Source: Panulirus ornatus (lineage: Eukaryota; Arthropoda; Malacostraca; Decapoda; Palinuridae). From it: a stretch of 64,000 nt of DNA. How positions within the stretch are numbered: the first letter of the stretch is position 1; every line of letters begins with the position of its first letter. This document shows, one piece after another, positions 1 through 11,013 of this stretch. The stretch is from positions 52,078,982 through 52,142,981 of the forward strand of contig NC_092232.1 in NCBI RefSeq assembly GCF_036320965.1, written 5' to 3'. The notes beneath the pieces are model-generated. The model did no database searches. It saw only the letters and a program-made list of their open reading frames with translations, and was not told the origin of the DNA. A program made the position numbers and the translations under genes.

Positions 1-80
1 TAGAACCTACTCCTCCTCACCTACATTATGACTCGCTTCCACTTCCATGGCTCCAGTTGCTGCCATGCCGACTCCCAGGT
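1..80 (-). mobile_element. RTE-like family A fragment
   Basis: The reverse complement reads LGVGMAATGAMEVEASH, a decayed match to the [17 protein letters not shown] segment of family A. It is cut by the window edge. Confidence 0.55.
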
Positions 81-334
81 AAAGAGGTGGGTGTTTCTTT
101 CCAGTGAAGCTGTAACGAATAATAGTCTTGGTCTACGAAATACTGTTTGCAGTTGCTGGATTCGGCCACTGTATCATATTCAGAGTTCAGAGAAGTTCCA
201 TATTCATTGTACTATTTCTCCTTTCGTTCTTGAGACTATCATTTGATAACACATTATTTGACATCATTAGGAGTTCCTCGAGTCTTATTGGCCTTGTTAT
301 CCTTGCTCATTAAGATCCCCTAATTACATTTCAG

Positions 335-434
335 TATGGATGCCACCCTTCCACTTGGAAGCCCATTTGCTGCCGCTTACCGATTAGCAAGACCGGCACA
401 AGCGAGTATACCAGATGGGGAGGGATCCTGGTAG
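335..434 (+). CDS. weak candidate terminal exon
   Basis: Follows a good acceptor (AATTACATTTCAG). In one frame it encodes MDATLPLGSPFAAAYRLARP and stops at 434. Short, no homology recognised; another frame is also open for a similar length. Confidence 0.2.
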
Positions 435-551
435 GGAGCCTCGGATGGCGATGACTACCAAGTGAGAGGCTTCCTGCTCCCTCGACTCTCTCCGGTCTGG
501 CAACGTGTCTGTTCATTGGAAGTACAACAACATCAACTGGGCCAAACGTGT

Positions 552-553
<2 letters not shown>

Positions 554-622
<69 letters not shown>
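554..622. repeat. (TA)n microsatellite
   Basis: About 69 bp of TA dinucleotides, directly before a family A fragment. Confidence 0.95.
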
Positions 623-624
<2 letters not shown>

Positions 625-985
625 AGGAGAGGGAGACCAAATTGGAGGTGGAAAGATGGAGTGAAAAAGATTTTGTGTGATCGGGGCCTGAACATGCAGG
701 AGGGTGAAAGGAGGGCAAGGAATAGAGTAAATTGGAGCGATGTGGTATACCGGGGTTGACGTGCTGTCAGTGGATTGAATCAAGGCATGTGAAGCGTCTG
801 GGGTAAACCATGGAAAGCTGTGTAGGTATGTATATTTGCGTGTGTGGACGTATGTATATACATGTGTATGGGGGGGGGGGGGGCCATTTCTTTCGTCTGT
901 TTCCTTGCGCTACCTCGCAAACGCGGGAGACAGCGACAAAGTATAATAAAAAAAAAAAGTAATATATATATATATTTTCTTCTAA
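623..985 (+). mobile_element. RTE-like family A, 3' end
   Basis: Starts directly after a (TA)n run with [15 protein letters not shown] and ends its protein at VVYRG-stop (759). The 3' UTR that follows includes TTCCTTGCGCTACCTCGCAA and AGCGACAAAGTATAATAAA, then an A-rich tail. CpG sites are well preserved, suggesting a young copy. Confidence 0.8.
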
Positions 986-1624
986 AGCAAGATGCATCAG
1001 AGTTTGTAGGAGGCACTAGTGGGTGGTGAAAAGTCGTAGTGTGTCGTTGGGTATGTACCCGCGGTGGAACGACTGTCGACCGAGGTGGCTCGCTTAGAAT
1101 GCAGGCCGCGGCATGAGCCTTACCTGAGGTTAACGCCACCGTCCTTATGATGTCCAAATCCTCACTGAGCGTCGCTTTAGTTAAGCAACTTCTGAATTCC
1201 TGTTGATCAACTCTTATCACATGGAACTATGAATGTCTAATGAGGCTGTCAACTAAATTAAAACGGGTAGGTGTTATACATCTTCAGGTGGAACCCGAAA
1301 ATCATACGTCCATTCTGAATTCACTCGATTTCTCCACGACTGGTATCTCGAAGTACAATACCTAATATCTCATGGCTATATATGAATATCTTGAGGATAA
1401 ATGGCGACAACATAACCGTGGTGATGGCTGGGCTGGACAGCCATTCGAGGAACGCAAGGAAACAAAAACAGAGTGAAGGCAATGTCTTCGAGCGTCGAGT
1501 CGAAGCTCCTGGTCAAGCACTTCAAATTCAGCTCAACTGAATCCATTTCTATTTAAGGAAAATAAAACATATTCTCACACTTAAATATTGTCATATGGGG
1601 AATATCTCTTTTAATCGGTCCATG
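986..1624. other. no gene recognised
   Basis: CpG-containing unique-looking sequence. The open frame on the minus strand at 1000-1220 looks like chance. Confidence 0.4.
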
Positions 1625-1909
1625 TCATGGATACGAGACTTGACCATTTTCTGGAGCAAAACGCATCATGCGGGTGGCAGGATTCGGACGTATGGTCAAG
1701 GTAAACAGGTGGATCGCTGACTTCTGCTGATAGTAATCTCCTCCGCAGGGTGTTCGCAGACTAATTACTGCAGACGCAGACGGGTCTGCTGCCCCGACGC
1801 TCTGCACGATCACCACCCCCTTGGGCAGCAGAGTAGCAGCAACAGCAGCCACTGCATGAACCACTAACCACACTGGTATGTTGACATGCTTAGCTGCTGC
1901 GAGCACCAT
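1625..1909 (-). CDS. candidate ORF with signal-like start
   Basis: 94 codons from ATG at 1909 to TGA. The N-terminus (IPVWLVVHAVAAVAATLLP) looks like a signal or membrane segment, followed by a polar part with one cysteine. No family recognised and no splice partner placed. GC-rich context makes long chance ORFs more likely. Confidence 0.25.
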   Translation of the reverse strand: MVLAAAKHVNIPVWLVVHAVAAVAATLLPKGVVIVQSVGAADPSASAVISLRTPCGGDYYQQKSAIHLFTLTIRPNPATRMMRFAPENGQVSYP

Positions 1910-2986
1910 GTACCTACCTAGGCTTCAGGAGTTACAAGGGTTGGAACTTCCTCCTCTTTTTATCAGGAATATATATCCAAGAGTGTGATCCTCCGTGGCT
2001 CATATCTATGCACTATGGCCCCTAGACGACACACTGTGAGGATGAACACAGACCCTAAATTTGGCTATTGGGAAACAATCGAAGATTATGGTAATGATTG
2101 CCGCTGGTCTCCAGTTGTGTCGATGCTTATGAGATATGGCAGGTCTTCTCATGAATTCACTTCTTGGCCTTCTCCATTGTTCCTTTTTTTATGGGTGGTT
2201 GGAGGAGAGGAAGAAGAGGTGCAGCAGGGGAAGGGGTAGTTTGAAATGGAAGAGAAGACTGAAGCGTGTACAGGTGTATGGTGTAAATTCTTTGAAGCAT
2301 GTGGGTGATTATCTGGAAGCAAGTTTTTTTGGTTCCTTATTTACATACCCCTGGCAAGACAGGGGGCGTGTATGTATTCGTGTTGTATCATTTTTTTTTT
2401 CTTGTTCACCAAACTATGCTGAACATTGTTCATTCTGAGTGTACTGAGACTAACAGGGAATTAAGGGTGTTCCATGTTTATAGTGTTGTGAAGATCTCGG
2501 GGTTTGTATGAGGTTTGTATCATCGTTGTCTTCAAGTCTCTGCCATACTCTGGACTGCTTCTTTAAGGTGTGAACCAACTGCTTTAATCTTTATTCGTTC
2601 GTGCTGCTCCGTTTTCTCATTCGTGGGGTATTTCTCATTCGTGACGAATCGTAGAACCTTATGTTGTATCCTCTGTAACTTCAACATGCATGATTTGAAG
2701 GCGAGGAACGTTGGTATAGGTACGTTAGGACGGGTATCATCATCGTCTTGATTAGGTGTAGCTTTTGGTTCTCTGGAAGGTGTCAGAATCTATACAGACT
2801 GGCCAGGGCCGCTTTTCCTTGAGCGGATCTGTTGTTGATGTGGTGCGTTATCAAAACCCTTTATGCCAACGTGTGAAGCTAGATCCTACAGCTTATCTTG
2901 TGAGCTATCGTGTTACCTTTCATGGTTATGTCCCTAGGTTTTATTCTCTCTCTCTCGCTAGACGGAGACCAGCAAGTACCTAAGAA

Positions 2987-2990
<4 letters not shown>
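1910..2990. other. no gene recognised
   Basis: Several open frames of 60-100 codons overlap on the plus strand without splice support or recognisable domains. Confidence 0.4.

Positions 2991-2992
<2 letters not shown>

Positions 2993-3034
<42 letters not shown>
2993..3034. repeat. (AG)n microsatellite
   Basis: About 42 bp of AG dinucleotides, preceded by a CT-rich stretch. Confidence 0.95.
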
Positions 3035-3035
<1 letters not shown>

Positions 3036-3076
3036 ACCTCCTCACACGGGTTAAAGCATTGCTCAAACTCCTGTAG

Positions 3077-3199
3077 GATGTGATTACAAAGATTACACCT
3101 TCACCGGCCACCACGATATATGGGGCAGACAAATACTCGTTCACAGAGGCCCAGAATCCATACAGCGACCCGCCCAGACCCATGACGTCATCAGTGTGA
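3077..3199 (+). CDS. candidate terminal exon, unknown product
   Basis: 41 codons including TGA, after a plausible acceptor (CAAACTCCTGTAG). The peptide is polar and proline-rich (IYGADKYSFTEAQNPYSDPP) and ends TSSV, which fits a class I PDZ-binding C-terminus. No upstream exon was identified, and a shadow open frame exists on the other strand. Confidence 0.3.
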   Translation, partial: DVITKITPSPATTIYGADKYSFTEAQNPYSDPPRPMTSSV

Positions 3200-3654
3200 C
3201 GCTGCAGGCTGAAATCAACAAACATTTACTATGCCTTCGATGTGCGATACTGTTCACTTTCGCATCTAACTGTCGTCAATTTGCTGAGATCTGGCCTCTC
3301 GGTCATATTCTCTGACCTCCCGAGATGTATCTGTATTCTTTTTCAGTCATCTCAACAGGACAGGGACTTATAATTATGTACGCTAGTGGCTTCAGTAGCC
3401 AAACAGACTATCCACAGAGGTAGAGCGGACCAGACTTTTAATTCAGGTAGGTGCGGTCCACCACACTGGGGATTATTTACGGCGTTCATATGAAACCTCT
3501 GATATGAATCTTGAATTTTCAATTTCTAGAATTACACCAAAGGTTATTACTTTCATTCATGGGCTTTGATTACTTCTCTCCATATAATTTACACTACAGA
3601 GTGCTTAATGTAATTCTTTTTTACCACTACAGAATATGACAATTTTTAAAAATA

Positions 3655-4885
3655 TTTTGAAGCAGGAGGAATTGGCAGCTGAGGCATTTCCCTTCGGAAA
3701 ATACTGACATCTCTCTCAGTGCAGACAGCTCCAGATCTTCGTCCGATATGTGCACGATGATAACATCGAATAATTCCTATTTTGCGAGCTCCTTTTGGAA
3801 ACTACAAAGGCCGTCAACGTCCTAGAAATTGTGGCGAGTCTTTACGCCAAGCAAACCTACGACTGGAAGAAAAATATTGGAACTCTGTACGCAGATGTAG
3901 TACCAACGATGCTTGGCAACAAATCTGGTTTTGCCGCTTTGGTGAAGTTCTTTCTTCACTCGTCATCTCGAGTCACTGGCAGGAACTGGCGTCAAAAACG
4001 GCCAACAATCATGTGAAATCCGCCGTGAAAAGTCGTCAACTTTATCAGAGCCAGGGCCTTGAATCACCGCCATTTCAAGAAGTTTTGCCAAGAAATGGGA
4101 GCGGGGTATGAAGTTCCTCCCTCCAACAGAGAAGTTCCCTGGCTTTCCAGGGAGACAAGTCTTCGGGTGCTTGACTGAACTTCGAGCAGAAGTTTCTTTT
4201 TTTCATTTGAGAGAAAAGTAAAGCTCTCTCTGAGGAGTTCCTTCTTGGTAGGCTTATTTGGCTGATAATTATGGCCATATGAATCAAGTAAATCTATCGA
4301 TTCAAGGCACCTGCAGTCATCATCATGGATTCTACTGGAAAAAAAACCCCACGAGCTTTTAAGTCCAAGCTGTCACTCTAGATGAGGAGACTGGAGGCGG
4401 ACAACTATGCCAGCTTTCCAGGAAGTGCATCTGCTGGCTGAGTCGAAAGTGACAGTCACCTTGAAACACTACAGATCCCTTTTAAAGGTTACTTCAGCTC
4501 AGTCGACCTTACAATCGAAACATAGATTCGTAATCCGTTCTTTGCTGACCTGGACGGCATCAGTGATGCAGACAGACCTTGCTGAAGATGGTCTCACTGA
4601 CTAGAAGACAAAGAAAATGATTCGACATGAATTCCATTCAGAGACTCCTGGAGAATACTGGTGTTTGACACAAGCCTACTACCCTCGTCTGGCGAAGAGA
4701 TATACGGTAGCCTCGATTCCGTTTCTTGGTACAAGCCTTTGTGAGTTGCGATTCTCAGCATTTGTTGCCACGAAAATAAAAAGTCGAATTCGATTGGATG
4801 TCAAAGATAACATGTCCGTTCCTTTGTCCAAGACCACTCCATAATTTCACCCTCTCATTCAGTCCAAACAGCAAGCAGCGTTCTC
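3655..4885 (+). pseudogene. hAT (Charlie/ZBED5-type) transposase relic 1
   Basis: Broken plus-strand remnants in family order: [143 protein letters not shown]. These match the hAT transposase catalytic and dimerisation regions of the ZBED5/SCAND3-like lineage. Several stops and frameshifts; the N-terminal BED finger is missing. It precedes a hAT-type end at 5275-5295. Confidence 0.85.
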
Positions 4886-5189
4886 ATTGAAATTCGCTTT
4901 TGTGCAGCATTAAAGGTTACACTTTGTTTTACTTGCACAATTCGTAATTATCTAATATTTTTCAGGAAGTAGCCAGTTCATTTTTTGCAAGACAAACCTT
5001 TCTTTCTGTGAGAGCATATTCAAGATATGAATATTTCACTTCGAGATTGTCAGTGTCAAAAGCATAATGCTGCTGAAACAAAATTTTTCAAATCTGGTTA
5101 AAAATTTTTGTCTTCAAAATACTAACGTTCTAATAAAACAAGGTGCAAAATGGCATATCCGTATAACCCGGGGGAATTATATCTGGTTT

Positions 5190-5300
5190 AGGTGTATGCC
5201 TGTGTTTATATGCTTTTTACCGGGGAAGGGGTCCAAAGCTTTCATCAGATTCTCAAAGGGGTCTGTGACCCAAAGAAGGTTAAGAACCAATACCTTACAG
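5190..5300 (+). mobile_element. hAT 3' terminal region
   Basis: Carries TTTCATCAGATTCTCAAAGG and GGTTAAGAACC, the inverted form of a Charlie-type hAT terminus. The same segment recurs at 28345-28405. Probably the 3' end of the relic at 3655-4885. Confidence 0.65.
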
Positions 5301-5699
5301 CAATAGCTTGACATGTGCGGACAGCTTAAGCAGCCAAACACACATCAATATCGCTCCCACATCGATGACAACTGACGAAAACACCGGGGAAGACATCAGA
5401 ATAAATTTAGAGACACTGATGGTCAAGTCCCCAACACAATCTATAAAAATCTGGTAGCATTCAATGGGTGCCCAGCTGCAGTTGTTGACTGCCTCAGAAT
5501 TTCATTCAAACCCGAATCCGGCACAAGTGACTACAAGTTAGCCACAGAAAGATCAGACACGATCACCGCCTCTAACAGAGGTATGAAATGAGGATCCACA
5601 TAGAAGAGCCTCCTCACTACCTGCCCTCCCTAAATGGACAGAGAAAAGAGAAACCCTATCACTGGGAGCCTCCACACCGCTTCATTCTTTACCGCCAGG

Positions 5700-6020
5700 G
5701 AGGGAGACAGCGGACACCTCCACCAGTGGGAGCCTCCACTTCATTACCGCCGGGGAGGGAGACAGCGGACACCTCCACCAGTGGGAGCCTCCACTTCATT
5801 ACCGCCGGGGAGGGAGACGGCCGACACCTTCACCAGTGGGAGCCTCCACTCCACACTTTCATTACCCGTGGAGGGAGACGGCGGACGCCACCAGTGGGAG
5901 CCTCCACTCCACTCCATTCATTACCGTCGTGGGGGAAGACGGCAGACACCTCCACCAGTGGGAGCCTCCACTCCATTCATTACCGCCGGGGAGGGAGATG
6001 GCGGACGCCTCCACCATCTC
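5700..6020. repeat. 55-bp minisatellite
   Basis: Six or so units of about 55 bp (some shortened), each with CACCAGTGGGAGCCTCCACT and GGGGAGGGAGAC. Units at 5706 and 5761 are exactly 55 bp apart. All three plus-strand frames stay open across most of the array because the unit lacks stop codons; 55 is not a multiple of three, so each frame passes through all three translations. This argues for a non-coding array. Confidence 0.9.
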
Positions 6021-6116
6021 CTAGAGTTATGAGTGGCGTGTGGTGAACTACACAAACTGGAAACGAAAGAAAAAAAAATCCCATCAATATCGCCGCCAAG
6101 AAAGATAAAAACGAAG

Positions 6117-6299
6117 ATGGGAAATTGCCTGACCAAACCACATCAGCCAATGGAAAATGATTTTTCTGATGCGACGGAACCGCCAGGAAATTCCTATCAA
6201 ATGCGAAGAATTGTAGCGTTTAATAACTCCAGCGAATGCTCCTTGCAGGTCTTTGAAAGAGATCACGACAGAGGAAAGCGAGACAGTTTCCGAACCTGA
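6117..6299 (+). CDS. small ORF starting MGNCL
   Basis: 61 residues from an ATG in a strong initiation context (A at -3, G at +4). The start MGNCLTK fits N-myristoylation of Gly2 with palmitoylation of Cys4, as in RNF11-like and similar membrane-anchored proteins, but the rest does not match any family I know. The frame is open further upstream. A CAG|GTCTTT at 6249 could be a donor. Confidence 0.25.
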   Translation: MGNCLTKPHQPMENDFSDATEPPGNSYQMRRIVAFNNSSECSLQVFERDHDRGKRDSFRT

Positions 6300-6517
6300 A
6301 TCCCAATGCTAAAAGTACGGGAACTTTAACGACGGACCTCATGGTGAAGTTCCAGTGATGCTGCATCAGAAATTTCCCCGCTAGTCTGCTCCAGTGCACA
6401 TGGCACTGCAGCATAAAAGCAGTAGGAGCTGGCATATGTTGTTACTTCCTCTTTTTTTTAATGTTAGCTCAGACGGCACGGGCAGCTGAGGCCCTAATCA
6501 AGGCCGTCCCATTAACG

Positions 6518-6518
<1 letters not shown>

Positions 6519-6589
<71 letters not shown>
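6519..6589. repeat. (TA)n microsatellite
   Basis: About 71 bp of TA, adjoining a SINE end at 6590. Confidence 0.95.
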
Positions 6590-6591
<2 letters not shown>

Positions 6592-6660
6592 ACCCAAGAT
6601 AGGTACCCATTTTATCGACCAACAGCTGGGTTGACTGGAGCGATTGCCTCAACTATACAC
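6590..6660 (-). mobile_element. SINE 3' end fragment
   Basis: The reverse complement (GTCAACCCAGCTGTTGGTCG, GGGTACCTATCTTGGGTTGA) resembles the body of the SINE at 34105 and runs directly into a (TA)n tract, as a tail would. Confidence 0.5.
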
Positions 6661-6740
6661 TTTTCTCAAAATCCTCTGGACATTATGGGCTCAAGAAGGC
6701 GAATGTGAACGGCAATCATCCCTTGTGTCCTGCTATTAGG

Positions 6741-6850
6741 TAAACTGAACGACAGCCACTTCCTCTGGGGCAACACAGTGTTGCAGACGCTAACTCTGAC
6801 GACAGCCACTTCCTCTGGGGCAACACAGTGTTCCAGACGCTAACTCTGAC
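6741..6850. repeat. 50-bp tandem duplication
   Basis: ACGACAGCCACTTCCTCTGG starts at 6750 and again at 6800, followed by near-identical CAACACAGTGTT and CAGACGCTAACTCTGAC. Confidence 0.85.
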
Positions 6851-7395
6851 GACAGAAGCTGAACTCGCTCTCGATTCTCCGGCCATTATCAGCATTCAGA
6901 GTGGGTCATAATCCGACACTTGACCCGTCTGTTCTTTCAAAAGACGCTCGGCAGGACCTTACATGGCAAGCCACGGTAAAGATTTACATTTTTTTCCCCA
7001 TCCTTCTGAACACGGTGGACGACATCCTAGCAAAGTGGGACATAACGACAGCGACTGGACAGGTACTGGCTTGGGAGTTCGATCGAGCATGTTGCAGTAG
7101 TGCCGTGGATTCCGACGAAGACCTGCGGTCAGTCCATGCATCCGCCGACCACCCGACTGCCAGAATTCATCAGAATCGAAGGCCTTAAGTAGAGGAAGAG
7201 AGCGTCGAGACTCCTGTACCTGGTGGTCACGTGACTTACCGACATGGTGTCAAAAGGAAGAAGAGGCGTTAATAACTCATGCCAAGGCCCAGGGGGTTGC
7301 TCAAGGAGGCCAGACGCAGCTCATGGTTACAAGTCCACGTCCTTCAGAGATGTGAGAACACTCTTATCTCTGGTGTGGGACAGGATTCGAAAGAT

Positions 7396-7556
7396 CGCAG
7401 GGAAATCAGCGTCTTTTACTTGTCCTTCTTTGAAGCTGAATGGTCAGGGTCGCAGGGAAATCAGCGTCTGATACTTGTCCTTCTTTGGAGCTGAATGGTC
7501 AGGGTCGCAGGGACATCAGCGTCTGTTACTTGTCCTTCTTTGAAACTGAATGTATC
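7396..7556. repeat. 55-bp tandem repeat, three units
   Basis: CGCAGGGAAATCAGCGTCT recurs at 7396, 7451 and 7506 (last with one change), each followed by ACTTGTCCTTCTTTG. Confidence 0.9.
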
Positions 7557-7689
7557 CCTGACCACCAGCAAAGCAAATGTAGTAAATATTCTTGCGAGGT
7601 CCCCTCTGGAACGCCATAAATAAACTGCATAAATGACAGCGGTGACGGGGACACTAGAAGGCTGTGTAGCAGCGGGGAATCGGTGATGG

Positions 7690-7693
<4 letters not shown>

Positions 7694-7722
<29 letters not shown>
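7694..7722. repeat. poly-A tract
   Basis: 29 A residues; no retrotransposon body recognised upstream. Confidence 0.9.
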
Positions 7723-7724
<2 letters not shown>

Positions 7725-8171
7725 GCTGAACGGAATCACATTTTCTTGTCAAGTTAAAATTCTTTTTTTTTCTTTTTACCAGACAATCCAGTCGTGGGTC
7801 ATCAGACCTCATGTTCTCTATCTTTCTCATGGAAACTTCTCATGCAACTCTGGCAAAGTTTTCACCATAAAGTTAGAACAAGAGCAGAAAGAACCTTCTT
7901 TTGGGAGCGGAGGATCTGTTGAACCCGTGTACAACCTCCACTTCACGATAAGGGAGTTGGAAGGCCCTACGCCTTTACCGAAAGACGGCTCCAAGAAGTG
8001 ACAACATTCCGTATCAAAGGACAAAGCACTTACCGGAGGGCAACCAGAATTTTCTGTTGTGTCTATATTACAGGATTTCAGAAAGAGTTCCAACAACATG
8101 GGAGGAGGAATCGTCATCCCGAAGCCCAATCCTTGTAAGAATTCTGCCCTACTACGCAACTAAAGACTAAC

Positions 8172-8621
8172 CTCCCGCCAGAGATATGAAAAGCCACATT
8201 GTAATATATATTCCGAGATCCGCTGCGCACTGCAGGCCGTCGGTAGGTAGAAGCCATCACATCCGATGGCGAAGGAAATCCATGATTGGTTTGCATTGAT
8301 CTCCGGTAGGGGAAAAAACAGCATCTTCGGGCCAGGTTCCCGCTCATACTGGGGTTCGTGGGAATCAATGAACTGATCAGCGGGGCCAAGGCCAGCTGCG
8401 ACTACCTTCTTTGACGCTCGCTTTCCCCTCTGACGCTGCGATATTGACGCATCAACCGGAAGCATGGATGGAGAAAGGACAGAAACAACCAACTGCAAGA
8501 AGACTAGCTGGATGACTTGTCTCCCCTCCAGCCGACAGACAGTGGCGATTCCAGCAAGGATGAGGATCAGACACACAAGACCGACACACGGGTGGTTAGT
8601 GGCAGGAGACCAACCTTCAGT
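8172..8621 (-). CDS. candidate internal exon, unknown product
   Basis: A 450-nt open frame (150 codons, phase 0 at both ends) between a good acceptor (CTCTTTACAG) and a good donor (GAG|GTTAGT). The translation has hydrophobic stretches (VGLVCLILILAGIATVC and VIQLVFLQLVVSVLS), a basic RQRGKRASKK segment and four cysteines near the end. I do not recognise it. It might be a membrane or secreted protein exon, or chance. No neighbouring exon of the same gene could be placed. Confidence 0.3.
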
Positions 8622-9780
8622 CTGTAAAGAGCTTCAGCAGGTGCCACTGAGTTAGTGCTCATTGTAGTGGAGACGTGTGTAGTCTTCCAAGCATCAACAA
8701 CAAACTTGTTAACCCCCATGTGTGGTTCTCTTTGTTGTGTGACCTGATGGTCGGTTGCCTCCATCCATGGTTCTCTGGTTGTGTTGATATAATCTGTTGT
8801 GACCGGGGTATTCCTAGCTACTCCGGTTACACCCAGAGTGGATATGATAGCACGCGACTATGGCCAAGACGGTGAAGACATCCGAGGATGACTTAAGGTA
8901 ACAGGGCAGAACCCAACCGGTAGGCAACACGGAATGAAGAATAGACGACGAGTGATGATGTCATCAGTATCAAAACTTCCTACAGGGTGATTCAGGGCGT
9001 AAACAGATCCAGCCTGGGGAAAGGAACCACCCGATCACGATATGTGGGTGAAGCAGGTGGGCGGCAGTGTCCGGGGTAGCGTAGTTGACGGGTGCACCTA
9101 ACATATCCTCGGACGAGGCTACATAGAATTTACCGACACAAGCATGTGGGCCGTGGTCAGAGGTCTTGACCACCGGCTACAGGTGCAAGGTAAAGTATGT
9201 ACCACCAGTCGTATACACACACCTGGAGGACTTGGAGAGTAAGGTATGATACAGGTGCACGGGAACAGCTAAATCCCTCACCGAGAGTCTGGTCAGAGAC
9301 CAAACGTCGGGACATTATGCAGACCAACAGACGAGGGACATGGTTCTTCAGTACAAACGACACTACCACCATTGTTAGCATGTGCCACTTGTCGACTACC
9401 AAAGAGATTTTCTTGAATTCTTGATGGTCAACTTCGTCTCAACACATGGGGATTTCTACTTTATATAAATTGATAAATTTGTGAACAGGAGGAGGATAAT
9501 CACTGCACACCACCTGGTGGAGTTCCACACCCGGCCAGCCCCAGCAGTGAACAGAAGCTGGTTGAGGCTGGCTGAAGGAAGCGCTCTTTGCGCTTTTAAG
9601 GTTTTGAAAAAGCCTCTCCATATACCGCAATCCCCAAAACATATCTCGTGGACGTACATAACCTTCCAGTGCCTCCAGATGGGTCACTCGACTGTCAAGA
9701 AGTACATCTGTCCGCCCCTGAAGACATTTGGGTCGAGTGTACCAAATTACTCGAATGATCACTAACCAGAGTTTTCTTCT
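8622..9780. other. no gene recognised
   Basis: Overlapping open frames on both strands (for example 9157-9402 minus and 9439-9762 minus) without family similarity I can see. Confidence 0.4.
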
Positions 9781-10150
9781 GTCTGCAACTCACCACACCA
9801 CTCTCCTTCTATTGTGTTTCCTGTTAACAGCTTAACACACTACTGTCTTCCTGCTGGGTCCTGTCTACGGCTCACCACACCATTACCTTTGTTGTCTCTC
9901 CTGTTTGCAGCTCATCACACCACTATCCCTTTGTTGTGCCCTTGTTTGCAGCTTCACACCACTTACCCTCTGCTTCGCCCTCTTGTTTGCAGCTCACCAC
10001 ACCACTATCACTGTTTTGACCTCTTGTTTGCAGCTCACCACGCCACTATGCCTCTGTTGTGTCTTCTTGTTTGCTGCTCACCACGCCACTATCCTTCTGT
10101 TGTCTCCTGTTTGCAGCTCACCATACCACTATCTTTATGTGGTTTCTTCC
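9781..10150. repeat. 41-bp minisatellite, nine units
   Basis: Units start at 9781, 9823, 9863, 9903, 9944, 9985, 10026, 10069 and 10109, mostly 41 bp apart (40-43). Each contains a pyrimidine-rich stretch, then GTTTGCAG and CTCACCACACCACTAT. Outer units are more diverged. Confidence 0.9.
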
Positions 10151-10917
10151 TAGAGCTACTGGCCCGTAGTAATGAAAAGTCTGCGTAATTAAGCCTAACT
10201 GGCTTCATAGCCTAATTAAACTGGTCTTCGGTTCCTCTGCAAGACTGCTGACGGAGGTCAACTCCGGGTTCCCATCCGGGCCTTGTGCTACACAGAAGCG
10301 ACGAAGCATTGCGAGTCCCTCCACAGTCGAGACACTTGGGAGGGACCATCTCCCCTTGAGGAATCATATTATTGCATCGAGTCGTGGCGTCCACTGCAGA
10401 AACCACACCTGGCATTAGAGTCACACTTCCGAGTTCTGTGGCCGAACAGTTACAATTCCTAGAGAAAATTGTTTTTCCAACGAAGGAAATGTAAAGCTTT
10501 CCCCTATAACTACCCACCTTGAAGGATAAAAGTCGATTCCTTTCCTTACCACCGACCACATATCTTCTAGTCCAGGTGAGAGGCGCGTTGTCCTGAACTA
10601 ATTATATAATGGTAGGTGAACTGGAAAGTTTCTAGTAATGACCCAAGTCTTCAACACATCCACAAAGAGGCAAACAACTAATTTCGCCTAGAAACAGCAA
10701 GATTACAACTTCATATAAAGGCAGACTGCAGTATCAAAACTATTGTTTTAAAGCTATTTTTTTTCATGTATAAAGTAATCTTTCAATCTTACCCGGTTAC
10801 AAATAATTATGTTATTGCGTGTAACATTTAAAACAGTCTCTCTCAAATAAGAGAAAATGTACCCTTAGTGAGGTCAGAGAAAACGATTGAAGGGGGTCTC
10901 ACCTATTAAATAAATAA

Positions 10918-10918
<1 letters not shown>
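10151..10918. other. no gene recognised
   Basis: A 116-codon minus-strand open frame (10212-10559) has a cysteine-rich end (CLDCGGTRNASSLLC) but no splice or family support. After 10600 the sequence becomes AT-rich. Confidence 0.35.

Positions 10919-11011
<93 letters not shown>
10919..11011. repeat. (TATC)n-(TA)n microsatellite
   Basis: Compound run, TATC then TA, at the 3' end of the minus-strand family A copy beginning at 11012. Confidence 0.95.

Positions 11012-11013
<2 letters not shown>

Larger units (their letters stand above)
6660..8171. other. no gene recognised apart from tandem repeats
   Basis: CpG-rich sequence with the 50-bp and 55-bp tandem repeats listed separately. The plus-strand open frame at 6901-7188 has no known domain. 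Confidence 0.4.

Noticed and set aside
505..783. Open frames of 60-150 codons across 331-783 on both strands
   Set aside because: They run through the (TA)n tract (poly-IY translation) and a retrotransposon end; not genes.
5588..6046. 132- and 152-codon open frames
   Set aside because: They are translations of the 55-bp minisatellite, open in all three frames because the unit lacks stop codons.
9814..10188. 124-codon plus-strand ORF
   Set aside because: It is the 41-bp minisatellite read through; the repetitive cysteine/leucine peptide is a by-product.
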